The notes beneath the pieces were generated by a model. The model saw nothing but the letters and a program-made list of their open reading frames with translations. It made no database searches and was not told the DNA's origin. Below, in pieces: positions 18,733-25,782 of a DNA stretch of 64,000 bases (the stretch's first letter is position 1; each line of letters begins with the position of its first letter). Both the position numbers and the translations under genes were made by a program. Source of the DNA: Bacillota bacterium (lineage in GTDB: Bacteria; Bacillota; Clostridia; Lachnospirales; Lachnospiraceae); contig JAEZNB010000051.1 in assembly GCA_023441965.1 (NCBI GenBank), forward strand, positions 1-64,000, read 5' to 3'.

Positions 18733-19128
18733 ATGAGGAAAAAATTATGCATATTGATTGCATTATGCTGTGTAGTCTTTGTAGCCTTTTCCGCATGTAC
18801 TACGGATGACAGCGATACGAACAATTCTGCAACTGACAACAATGATAACAAAGGCGGTACCACAGGTGGAACCACTGGCGGAACCACGAATGGAACCACA
18901 AATGGTGGGACAACAGGTGGAACGACCAACGGGACCACAAACGGTGGAACGACGAACGGAACCACAGGAACGAATGGCGGAACGACCGGAGGAACAAGCG
19001 GTACCGGAACAAGTACGGGTGGAACGACTGGGACAACCGGTGGGACCACGACAGGCGGAACCACAACAGGTGGAACGACGAACGGCACTACAGGTGGTGC
19101 CGGAGCAGCAGGTGGAACTACCAGATAA
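18733..19128 (+). CDS. Lipoprotein with Gly/Thr/Asn-rich repeat tail
   Basis: Starts MRKKLCILIALCCVVFVAFS and then a lipobox ending FSAC, so it should be a lipid-anchored surface protein whose mature part begins CTTDDSDTNN. From about residue 41 on it is almost wholly GGTTGGTTNGTTN-like low-complexity sequence of Gly, Thr and Asn, with no folded domain. The whole gene is 131 aa. SD GGAGG precedes an in-frame TTG at 18730, but ATG 18733 is preferred. A strong terminator follows. Possible spacer, wall-associated or adhesive tail; function unknown. The opposite strand is also open here only because of the repeat. Confidence 0.72.
   Translation: MRKKLCILIALCCVVFVAFSACTTDDSDTNNSATDNNDNKGGTTGGTTGGTTNGTTNGGTTGGTTNGTTNGGTTNGTTGTNGGTTGGTSGTGTSTGGTTGTTGGTTTGGTTTGGTTNGTTGGAGAAGGTTR
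18855..19120 (+). repeat. Degenerate tandem repeat coding Gly-Thr-rich tail
   Basis: Imperfect units built on GGTGGAACCACA / GGTGGAACGACC / AATGGAACCACA, 12-15 bp in period, run through most of the lipoprotein gene. Such arrays are prone to slippage, so length variation between strains is likely. Confidence 0.75.
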
Positions 19129-19133
19129 AAAAT

Positions 19134-19176
19134 ATCCTCTTAGGTTAAGTAATGATAATCTAAGAGGATTTTTTTG
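19134..19176. terminator. Bidirectional terminator between lipoprotein and Fur-family genes
   Basis: ATCCTCTTAG (19134-19143) pairs with CTAAGAGGAT (19160-19169), followed by seven T. The A-run on the left flank makes it work for the opposing Fur gene too. Confidence 0.88.
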
Positions 19177-19188
19177 TTTTCTTTATAC

Positions 19189-19593
19189 TTATTGTTTCTT
19201 ATTTTGCAGGGCACAGGTTTTACAGGTGCCGGTTATCTGTATCAGATGATCCTTGATGATAAAGCCTTCCTCTTCAATGGCATGCTCGATTTCGTGAATG
19301 GGACAGGAGGGCAGATCAAAGACCTTTTTGCAATCAACACATAGAAGGAAGTGTTTATGTTCATCGCTGTCTGCCTTAATCCGATAGAATACCTCATTGT
19401 CCTTAAAATGATACTTATCAATGAGCTTCTGTGATAAGAGAGCATCAATATTACGGTATATGGTTGATTTTGCAAGCTTGGGCATATCCTTGGTAACCTG
19501 AAGATAGATCTCATTGATTGACATGGGACGGTCAGTCTCTCTTAATATACTGAGGATTAATTGCCTCTGCTTTGTATTTCTTATATTTTCCAT
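19189..19593 (-). CDS. Fur-family metal/peroxide-responsive repressor
   Basis: 134 aa with the Fur layout: N-terminal winged helix (about 1-80, KLAKSTIYRNIDALLSQKLI) and a C-terminal dimerisation/metal domain with two CxxC pairs (CVDC, CKTC) that would hold a structural zinc. DEHKHFLLC supplies candidate regulatory ligands. Zur, PerR and Fur cannot be separated with confidence from the sequence; the lack of an HHHH-type run makes Fur itself less likely. SD AAGGAAGTG. No obvious metal transporter is adjacent. Confidence 0.9.
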   Translation of the reverse strand: MENIRNTKQRQLILSILRETDRPMSINEIYLQVTKDMPKLAKSTIYRNIDALLSQKLIDKYHFKDNEVFYRIKADSDEHKHFLLCVDCKKVFDLPSCPIHEIEHAIEEEGFIIKDHLIQITGTCKTCALQNKKQ

Positions 19594-19641
19594 TACATCA
19601 CTTCCTTAGTTATAACAGTTCTTTGAACATCTGATGTCTGT

Positions 19642-20832
19642 TCAATGCGTCGCCTTACTATAGAGCAGATAGCTGTAACACTGCCGCCGATTTCTTAGGA
19701 GTTCACCGCTTTTACTCATGCCAAGTCGTTCTGCCAGGCGTTGGGAGGGGAGATTCTCCGGAGCTATCACTGCAACGATGCGGTCAGGATCATAATGTTC
19801 AGTAAAATAATGAATGACTGCAGAGGCGGCTTCATAAGCGTAGCCCAGCCTTTGGTATTCCCCGGCAATCAGATAGCTAAGCTCATACTCGCCCCTACCG
19901 TTCATTTCCTTCAGCTCGATGCCGCAACAGCCGATCAGTTTCCCGCTGTCCTTTAAGAAGACCCCCCACAGACCATAACCGTAGAAGCGATATACATTCT
20001 GAATATATGCTTTACGTCGTTCTATCTCCTCCTCAAGGGAGGACGGACAGAGCTCACTGCCGGCCGTATACTCCTGTTCCTTCAGTATGGGGTATAGGGC
20101 TTCTGCATCCGCTTCAGAAAGCTCCTTTATCATAAGTCTTTTCGTGCTGACAATCTCAGAGGGTGCCCAGTGATCCTCCTGATACACCCTACAGATGAAG
20201 TCATAGTCAATTTCATCAAAGCCCTCTATAAGGTAAGAGGCCTTTCCCAGCTCCTGCTTACCCGAATTGGGATTGACAAGGCCGATGCAGGTCATGCCTG
20301 CCGCAAGGGCTGCCTTGACACCGTTGGTTGAATCCTCAATCACGATGCATTCGTCCGGACGGAGGCCCAGCTGTTTGGCTGCAGCCAGGAAGATATCCGG
20401 GGCAGGCTTTGGGTGTTCTAGCTGAGTCCCGGAGATATAGCCGGTAAAATAATCCCGGATATGAAGGGAGGACATGACATACTCGATATCCGCCGCCGGT
20501 GAGGAGGATGCTATGTATAATTTTACACCATGAGAATGAAGATTCTGAATGGTATCGATCACATAGGGAACAGCAGGATATCCTTCCTTTGTCCTTAAGG
20601 CTTCCTTCCAATCCATGTTTGCCTGCAGAAGCTCTTCAGGAGTGATGGAGAGAGAAAACTCCTCTACCATCCGCTGACACATATAATAAGTAGTGGAACC
20701 GATAAATTGAGAACAATATTCTATGGAGATATCAACATGATATTGCTTGAGGGCTAAAATGGCAGCCCTGGCATGCAGGGGTTCACTGTCTATGATAACA
20801 CCATCCATATCAAAGATTACGGCTTTAAGCAA
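19642..20832 (-). CDS. Fusion of HAD-superfamily phosphatase/phosphoglucomutase-like domain and GNAT acetyltransferase
   Basis: Residues about 1-215 form a HAD hydrolase of the beta-phosphoglucomutase/phosphatase group: nucleophile motif FDMDGVIIDSEPLH, motif II ASSSPA, and motif III/IV KPAPDIFLAA with VIEDSTNGVKAA. Residues about 230-396 form a GNAT N-acetyltransferase (STKRLMIKELSEADAEALYP, ELSYLIAGEYQRLGYAYEAA, NLPSQRLAERLGM) resembling the RimJ/RimL group. The frame is open to 20907, but GGAGGTAATTCC precedes TTG 20832, giving 396 aa with the HAD motif at the N-terminus as usual. Substrates unknown; fusion suggests successive steps on one metabolite. Confidence 0.85.
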   Translation of the reverse strand: MLKAVIFDMDGVIIDSEPLHARAAILALKQYHVDISIEYCSQFIGSTTYYMCQRMVEEFSLSITPEELLQANMDWKEALRTKEGYPAVPYVIDTIQNLHSHGVKLYIASSSPAADIEYVMSSLHIRDYFTGYISGTQLEHPKPAPDIFLAAAKQLGLRPDECIVIEDSTNGVKAALAAGMTCIGLVNPNSGKQELGKASYLIEGFDEIDYDFICRVYQEDHWAPSEIVSTKRLMIKELSEADAEALYPILKEQEYTAGSELCPSSLEEEIERRKAYIQNVYRFYGYGLWGVFLKDSGKLIGCCGIELKEMNGRGEYELSYLIAGEYQRLGYAYEAASAVIHYFTEHYDPDRIVAVIAPENLPSQRLAERLGMSKSGELLRNRRQCYSYLLYSKATH

Positions 20833-20933
20833 GGAATTACCTCCAAAACACCAGAGTCGGGCTCTTTTTCTAATGGACAGTATACATCTTTTCTGCCGGT
20901 CTTTCAACTATAACTGCAGTGAGACATGTTTCA

Positions 20934-21018
20934 CAACAACCATGATATACAAGAGGATGTTTCATAGTTATGATTAGGGCTCGTGTCTATGGTTGTTGTT
21001 TTGAGACATCCTCTTGTA
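20934..21018. repeat. Interleaved inverted repeats (A-B-A'-B')
   Basis: A CAACAACCAT (20934-20943), B TACAAGAGGATGTTTCA (20948-20964), A' ATGGTTGTTG (20989-20998), B' TGAGACATCCTCTTGTA (21002-21018). A pairs perfectly with A', and B with B' over 17 bp with one mismatch. The order is that of a pseudoknot or of two exclusive hairpins. A further partial copy of B' (AAACAGTCCTCTTG) occurs at about 21034-21047. Confidence 0.7.
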
Positions 21019-21025
21019 CTGTAGG

Positions 21026-21439
21026 TTATGATGAAACAGTCCTCTTGCGGTCCAATAGCTTCTCGAATATTAAGCCGGTGATAAACCAGACAGGGGCATA
21101 ATCGAGCCTGATGACACCCTTCAGGTTAAGCTTGGCTTTGCTGTAATCCCAAGGACATGCCTTAAATTTCTTGAGAAGAACACCGGTGGTGTACTCTGCA
21201 AGATAAATGAGTAATAGATAGACACCTCCCCTACATAGGGCACTCCTTTTCTTCAGCTTACTGCAGATGGGCGTTAAGAAGGCGGCCATTCCATAGATGG
21301 GAAACATCCATACGGAGGTGTGGCAGGATAGGGTACGGTCCTTGTGTTTTCTGATCGAATTCATACCGGTCCAGAAGCACTCCATACACCAGCCGCACAA
21401 GCCGCATATTAAGAAATCATTGACAAAATGTTTATTCAT
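21026..21439 (-). CDS. Small polytopic membrane protein, CmpB/ABC-type-IV-like
   Basis: Hydrophobic protein with about four membrane segments. The pattern ICGLCGWCMECFWTG ... FPIYGMAAFLTPI ... PWDYS ... NLKGVIRLDYAPVWFITGL resembles the putative ABC-transporter type IV (CmpB) family common in Firmicutes, whose function is unknown. The frame stays open to 21538, but that would run across the start of the divergent CYTH gene, so the ATG at 21439 (137 aa) is favoured; neither start has a clear SD. Interleaved inverted repeats lie just downstream. Confidence 0.65.
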   Translation of the reverse strand: MNKHFVNDFLICGLCGWCMECFWTGMNSIRKHKDRTLSCHTSVWMFPIYGMAAFLTPICSKLKKRSALCRGGVYLLLIYLAEYTTGVLLKKFKACPWDYSKAKLNLKGVIRLDYAPVWFITGLIFEKLLDRKRTVSS

Positions 21440-21508
21440 AGCGATAGTATTAACAGAAGTACATTTCCTATTCCCAGAAAATATGCATTCAGCCATAGGA
21501 GGACTAAA

Positions 21509-22003
21509 ATGGAAATCGAGAGAAAATATGCGGTTCATAAGATACCCGGAGAATTGACATCCTATCCCTGTAAGCGGATCGAGCAGGGATATCTGTGCAG
21601 CAATCCTACGATCAGAATCCGTAAAAGCAACGAAGAATATTATCTTACGTATAAATCCAGAAGCGGAAATGAGATGAAAGAAGGGAGTGCCATCATCAGA
21701 AATGAGGTGGAGCTGCCCCTGACGGAAGAAGCCTATCTGACGCTGAAGACAAAAACAGAAGGCAATATGGTGTATAAAACCCGCTACCTGATTCCTCTGG
21801 AGGATGGGCTGACAGCGGAGCTGGATGTTTTTGAAGGTGTATTAAGCGGTCTGGTCTTTGCGGAGGTAGAATTCCCGGATGAGAAGACGGCGGATCGATT
21901 TGTCCCTCCGGCTTGGCTGGGACAGGACCTGTCAGGGGATGACCGTTATTCCAATCACTATCTGTCAGGCTTATCCTCCTCTGACGAGCTCTTAGATAAA
22001 TAA
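21509..22003 (+). CDS. CYTH-domain protein (inorganic/thiamine triphosphatase superfamily)
   Basis: The N-terminal MEIERKY gives the ExExK signature of the CYTH tunnel fold, followed by charged strand residues typical of it (RIRK, YYLTYKS, NEVELPLTEE, ELDVFEG, AEVEFP). 164 aa is the usual single-domain length. Members hydrolyse tripolyphosphate or nucleoside/thiamine triphosphates; which one cannot be read here. AGGAGGACTAAA fixes the ATG at 21509. The frame is open upstream to 21428 but lacks an SD there. Two small genes and an HD-domain protein follow on the same strand. Confidence 0.9.
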   Translation: MEIERKYAVHKIPGELTSYPCKRIEQGYLCSNPTIRIRKSNEEYYLTYKSRSGNEMKEGSAIIRNEVELPLTEEAYLTLKTKTEGNMVYKTRYLIPLEDGLTAELDVFEGVLSGLVFAEVEFPDEKTADRFVPPAWLGQDLSGDDRYSNHYLSGLSSSDELLDK

Positions 22004-22086
22004 CAATAAGCTGACAGGGATATGATATCCGGTTAATGACATAATATTAGTGTACCTATATGGAGCTACTCTTCATGAATATTAAA

Positions 22087-22109
22087 GCTGCCGGAAGGCA
22101 GCAAGGAGG
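22087..22109 (+). promoter_or_regulatory. GNRA-loop hairpin immediately before a Shine-Dalgarno
   Basis: GCTGCC-GGAA-GGCAGC (22087-22102) is a 6-bp stem with a GNRA-type loop that directly abuts AAGGAGG (22103-22109) of the following small gene. It may set ribosome access or mRNA stability. Confidence 0.45.
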
Positions 22110-22114
22110 TTATT

Positions 22115-22249
22115 ATGCCAAAGGACAGTCAACCGGATAATAAAAGAGCACGAACGGATAAAGCAAACGGACAAACACCCTTAACTAAGGAAAACCAGAA
22201 TAAGAATAAGAATGCCAAGCGTCAATCCATCAAGCATAATGATGTATAG
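22115..22249 (+). CDS. Small hydrophilic basic protein, 44 aa
   Basis: ATG at 22115 is 5 nt after a perfect AAGGAGGT-type ribosome binding site, and the frame runs 44 codons to TAG. The product begins MPKDSQPDNKRARTDKANGQ and is rich in Lys, Asn, Gln and Asp, without hydrophobic core or Cys, so probably disordered. It loosely recalls minor small acid-soluble spore proteins in size and composition, but I do not recognise a family. The 19 nt CAGCAAGGAGGTTATTATG at its start recur at the next small gene. Confidence 0.6.
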   Translation: MPKDSQPDNKRARTDKANGQTPLTKENQNKNKNAKRQSIKHNDV

Positions 22250-22313
22250 AGACAAAGAGGATGAGGAAATGACATGTTTGCATTGAAATGATGATGACAG
22301 CAAGGAGGTTATT

Positions 22314-22490
22314 ATGGCAAAAGCAGGAATGAGAAGACCTGATCCAAGACAACCCCATGGAACCGAAGGGTGGCAAAGGATGAATATCCCTCGGAATGAT
22401 CAGGAACCGGTACCGGAAATTCAAGGAAAGGCTAAGGCGGGACACGAAAAAGCAAATCCCATTCACAGGACGGAGCATGATGATCGCTAG
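22314..22490 (+). CDS. Small hydrophilic protein, 58 aa, overlapping the HD gene
   Basis: ATG 22314 follows the same CAGCAAGGAGGTTATTATG leader as the gene before it. The 58-aa product starts MAKAGMRRPDPRQPHGTEGW and includes EPVPEIQGKAKAGHEKANPI. It is polar, Pro- and Gly-rich and without Cys. The stop (22490) lies 14 nt beyond the HD-domain start (22477), so translation is probably coupled. I have the impression that similar short proteins occur in other Clostridia, but no function is known to me; a spore-protein-like role is only a guess. Confidence 0.65.
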   Translation: MAKAGMRRPDPRQPHGTEGWQRMNIPRNDQEPVPEIQGKAKAGHEKANPIHRTEHDDR

Positions 22491-23112
22491 AACAAAGCTT
22501 GATATCTTCGAAGAGCTGCAGCTGCACCTGCTTCAGGACGACAGACCGTCGGACTATATCAACCGCTTGTCGCAGGAGCCGGGCTTTCAGGTCTATCCCT
22601 ATCTTATGCTCTATAAGCTGAAGAATACGGAGCAATCCGCCAAATACCATCCGGAAGGTAGCGTATGGAACCATACCATGCTGGTAGTGGACGAGGCTGC
22701 TAAGGTCAGGTCACAGAGCAGGGATGAACGGGCCTTTATGTGGGCGGCTCTGTTACACGATATCGGTAAAGCAGAAACGACCAGAAACCGTAAGGGGAAA
22801 ATCACTTCCTATGATCATGATACCGTGGGAGCAGTCAGAGCAGAGGAGTTCCTCAGAGAATTTACCGGGGAGGAAGAACTGATCAGAAGGGTTGCAGGTC
22901 TGGTAAGGTATCATATGCATATGTTATATATCCTGAAGAAGCTACCCTACGGGAAGCCCGAGAGAATGCTGCAGGAGGTGGATGCGGAGGAGATCGCTCT
23001 GCTCTGCAGGTGTGACCGCTTGGGCCGTACGGGGGTGGATCATCAGGAGGAAGAGAGTAACTATAGAGAGTTTGTTCGTATCATCAGCAGGAAGAATTTT
23101 CAAGCACACTGA
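22477..23112 (+). CDS. HD-domain phosphohydrolase
   Basis: 211 aa. Metal-binding HD motif set: His in VWNHTMLVV, the HD pair in WAALLHDIGKAET, the His in SYDHDTVGA and Asp in LCRCDRLGR. The closest feel is the HD domain attached to CCA-adding tRNA nucleotidyltransferases, here as a stand-alone protein. Expected to hydrolyse a phosphate ester or (cyclic) nucleotide; substrate unknown. The frame continues upstream to 22396, but AGGACGGAG just before ATGATG 22477 and the overlapping small gene favour the internal start. A strong terminator follows. Confidence 0.82.
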   Translation: MMIARTKLDIFEELQLHLLQDDRPSDYINRLSQEPGFQVYPYLMLYKLKNTEQSAKYHPEGSVWNHTMLVVDEAAKVRSQSRDERAFMWAALLHDIGKAETTRNRKGKITSYDHDTVGAVRAEEFLREFTGEEELIRRVAGLVRYHMHMLYILKKLPYGKPERMLQEVDAEEIALLCRCDRLGRTGVDHQEEESNYREFVRIISRKNFQAH

Positions 23113-23160
23113 TGAATAGTTATACGTTTTACAGATTTTACCTAATATGATGAAATATGG

Positions 23161-23221
23161 ATACTGAAAGCTTTATACGACTTAAGACCTAGGAAGTCAG
23201 GGAGCTTTCAGTATTTTTTTA
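23161..23221 (+). terminator. Terminator after the HD gene
   Basis: ATACTGAAAGCT (23161-23172) pairs with AGCTTTCAGTAT (23203-23214), followed by eight T. Confidence 0.92.
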
Positions 23222-23357
23222 TGCACTAAGCAAAAAAAGTTATTATAAATATACACTTTGGAATTATAACTCTGTGGAATATGCTGAATTATGATTCAGA
23301 TGGGGGCTTACGGAAAATTTAACTGGATTTTTTAACCGCACTATCATATAATTAAAG

Positions 23358-23367
23358 TTAACGTTAA
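23358..23367. promoter_or_regulatory. Palindrome TTAACGTTAA upstream of nfnA
   Basis: Perfect 10-bp palindrome 36 bp before the nfnA start, in an AT-rich leader with another GTTAGTTAA nearby. Rex boxes are TTAA-based inverted repeats, and redox control of Nfn would make sense, but the 8-nt Rex spacing is not matched. Confidence 0.25.
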
Positions 23368-23402
23368 TCCGTTAGTTAATTTTTTGGAAATGAGGTTATC
23401 AG

Positions 23403-24305
23403 ATGGCAGATAGTTACATTTATACGATTACCAAAAAGGAAAGTCTTGCAGATTCCATCTATCTGATGGATGTCAAGGCTCCCAGAGTTGCGAAGAACTG
23501 TTATCCCGGTCAGTTTGTTATTGTTAAGATGGACGAGAAGGGTGAACGAATTCCATTAACGATTTGTGATTATGACAGGGAAGCCGGAACAGTTACGATT
23601 GTATTTCAGGCCATCGGATCTTCCACGAAAGTTATGGCTGAGTATGAGGTGGGGGAAGCATTTCGGGATTTTACGGGACCTCTCGGCCACAGATCAGAGC
23701 TGATTGATGCTCACAGGGAAGAGATTCAGAAGCTGAACATTTTATTCGTAGCCGGTGGTGTCGGTGCTGCTCCTGTATATCCGCAGGTAAAGTGGATGAA
23801 GGAGAACGGCTATGAGGTGGACTGTATTATCGGAGCCAGAAACAAGGACCTGATTATCCTTGAGGACAGGATGAAGGAATATGCCCGAAATGTTTACATA
23901 ACAACAGACGACGGTTCCTATGGCTTTAAGGGGAATGTCAATGACTGTATTAAGGACCTGGTGCTGAACCAGGGCAAAAAGTATGACCTTATCATTGCAA
24001 TCGGACCCATGATCATGATGAAGTTCGTATGTATTCTGACGAAGGAATTAGGGATTAAGACCATTGTCAGCATGAATCCCGTTATGGTGGATGGTACCGG
24101 TATGTGCGGAGCCTGCAGGCTTTCGATTGGTAATGAAGTGAAATTTGCTTGTGTGGATGGGCCGGAGTTCGACGGACATCTGGTGAATTTTGATGAGGCC
24201 ATGAAACGGCTACAGATGTATAAATCAGCGGAAGGAAAGAAGATTCTTCGAGAGAGAGAGGGAGATACTCACCATAGCAATGAGTGTGACTGCCACGAAG
24301 AATAG
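23403..24305 (+). CDS. nfnA: NADH-dependent reduced ferredoxin:NADP+ oxidoreductase, subunit A
   Basis: Small subunit of the electron-bifurcating NfnAB transhydrogenase. FAD-binding barrel with RIPLTICDYD, NAD-binding half with FVAGGVGAAPVYPQ, and a C-terminal [2Fe-2S] site formed by MCGACRLSIG and KFACVDGPEFDGHLV. 300 aa, soluble. The same fold occurs in PyrK and sulfide dehydrogenase, but the pairing with a 463-aa glutamate-synthase-like subunit 30 nt downstream identifies Nfn. The complex couples NADPH, NADH and ferredoxin pools, useful beside PFOR and NADP-dependent GdhA. Confidence 0.88.
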   Translation: MADSYIYTITKKESLADSIYLMDVKAPRVAKNCYPGQFVIVKMDEKGERIPLTICDYDREAGTVTIVFQAIGSSTKVMAEYEVGEAFRDFTGPLGHRSELIDAHREEIQKLNILFVAGGVGAAPVYPQVKWMKENGYEVDCIIGARNKDLIILEDRMKEYARNVYITTDDGSYGFKGNVNDCIKDLVLNQGKKYDLIIAIGPMIMMKFVCILTKELGIKTIVSMNPVMVDGTGMCGACRLSIGNEVKFACVDGPEFDGHLVNFDEAMKRLQMYKSAEGKKILREREGDTHHSNECDCHEE

Positions 24306-24335
24306 CTTATATAGCGGCATTATGGAGGATATGGT

Positions 24336-25727
24336 ATGGATGTTTTAAAGAGGGTTCCGATTAAGGAGCAGGATCCTAAGGTACGTGCCCATAATTTTGA
24401 TGAGGTATGCCTTGGTTACAATATGGAAGAGGCAAAGGCCGAAGCAGAGCGTTGCATACAGTGTAAGAATCCGAAGTGTGTATCAGGCTGTCCGGTATCC
24501 ATTGACATTCCGGGTTTCATTAAGGAAATCGTAAACGGTGATGTCGAAGAGGCCTTCATGGTGATCGGAAAATATTCCGCTCTTCCGGCAGTCTGCGGAA
24601 GAGTGTGTCCGCAGGAGACACAGTGTGAGGAGCGCTGCATCCGCGGGATCAAAGGAGAACCGGTATCCATCGGTAAGCTGGAACGCTTTGTGGCTGACTG
24701 GGCAAGGGAGAAGCATATTACTCCCGAGCTGCCGAAGGAGAAGAAGGGAATTAAGGTAGCCGTCATCGGCTCCGGCCCTGCAGGACTTACCTGTGCGGGA
24801 GAGCTGGCTAAGATGGGCTATGATGTGACGATTTTTGAAGCCCTGCATGAGCCGGGCGGTGTGCTGGTATATGGTATTCCGGAATTCAGACTGCCAAAGG
24901 ACAGTGTGGTAAGAACAGAGGTTGAGAATGTGCTGGCCCTGGGGGTCAAGCTGGAGACCAATGTTATCATCGGTAAGTCTGTAACCATAGACGAGCTGAT
25001 GGAGGAGGAAGGCTTCGAAGCTGTCTTTATCGGCTCCGGTGCAGGTCTTCCGAAGTTCATGGGCATTCCCGGTGAGAATGCGAACGGTGTCTTCTCTGCC
25101 AATGAATACCTGACCAGAAACAACCTGATGAAGGCCTTTGATTCCAGCTATGATACACCAATCATCACAGGGAAGAAGGTGGCTGTCGTCGGCGGTGGTA
25201 ATGTGGCGATGGATGCCGCGAGAACGGCTCTAAGACTCGGAGCGGAGGTTTATATCGTATACCGCAGAAGTGAAGCAGAGCTTCCTGCCAGAGTGGAGGA
25301 GGTACATCATGCGAAGGAGGAGGGCATCATCTTCAAGCTGCTGACCAATCCGACGGAGATCCTGGTAAATGAGAACGGTTGGGTATCCGGAATGCGATGT
25401 ATAGAGATGGAGCTGGGTGAGCCTGATGAGTCCGGCAGAAGAAGACCGGTGGAGAAGAAGGGTTCAGAGTTCATACTGGACGTGGATACAGTCATAATGT
25501 CTCTCGGCACCAGTCCCAATCCTCTGATCTCCTCGACCACAAGGGGCTTAGATACGAACAGACACAGATGTATCATTGCAGATGATGCAACAGGGAAGAC
25601 TTCGAGGGAGGGAGTCTTCGCCGGCGGTGATGCAGTAACCGGTTCAGCTACCGTTATTCTTGCGATGGGTGCAGGAAAGGCGGCTGCGAAAGGAATAGAT
25701 GAATATTTAGCTACTAAGAGAAAATAG
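24336..25727 (+). CDS. nfnB: NADH-dependent reduced ferredoxin:NADP+ oxidoreductase, subunit B (glutamate synthase small-subunit-like)
   Basis: Large subunit of NfnAB. An N-terminal alpha-helical ferredoxin domain carries two [4Fe-4S] sites (CIQCKNPKCVSGCPVSI and CGRVCPQETQCEERC). It is followed by the FAD fold VAVIGSGPAGLTCAGELAKM, the GGVLVYGIPEFRLPK segment and the NADPH fold KVAVVGGGNVAMDAARTA with YRRSEAELPAR. Databases often call this homotetrameric glutamate synthase (gltA), but no large synthase subunit is nearby and NfnA is directly upstream, which favours the bifurcating enzyme. Confidence 0.9.
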   Translation: MDVLKRVPIKEQDPKVRAHNFDEVCLGYNMEEAKAEAERCIQCKNPKCVSGCPVSIDIPGFIKEIVNGDVEEAFMVIGKYSALPAVCGRVCPQETQCEERCIRGIKGEPVSIGKLERFVADWAREKHITPELPKEKKGIKVAVIGSGPAGLTCAGELAKMGYDVTIFEALHEPGGVLVYGIPEFRLPKDSVVRTEVENVLALGVKLETNVIIGKSVTIDELMEEEGFEAVFIGSGAGLPKFMGIPGENANGVFSANEYLTRNNLMKAFDSSYDTPIITGKKVAVVGGGNVAMDAARTALRLGAEVYIVYRRSEAELPARVEEVHHAKEEGIIFKLLTNPTEILVNENGWVSGMRCIEMELGEPDESGRRRPVEKKGSEFILDVDTVIMSLGTSPNPLISSTTRGLDTNRHRCIIADDATGKTSREGVFAGGDAVTGSATVILAMGAGKAAAKGIDEYLATKRK

Positions 25728-25782
25728 ACAACGATTGATAAGATACGTTTGGGGAGCGTAGGAAGAAACCATTGGAGGACGT

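Noticed and set aside
18711..19088. Minus-strand Val/Pro-rich frame of 125 codons opposite the lipoprotein gene
   Set aside because: It is open only because the Gly/Thr repeat reads as PPVV on the other strand. It lacks an SD, and the plus strand has a signal peptide, SD and terminator.
20948..21018. Long inverted repeat as a simple intrinsic terminator
   Set aside because: No T-run on either strand and the second repeat pair is interlocked with it; reported as a repeat instead.
24336..25727. Glutamate synthase small subunit taking part in GOGAT
   Set aside because: No large GOGAT subunit nearby; the adjacent NfnA-type gene and GdhA make NfnB the better call.
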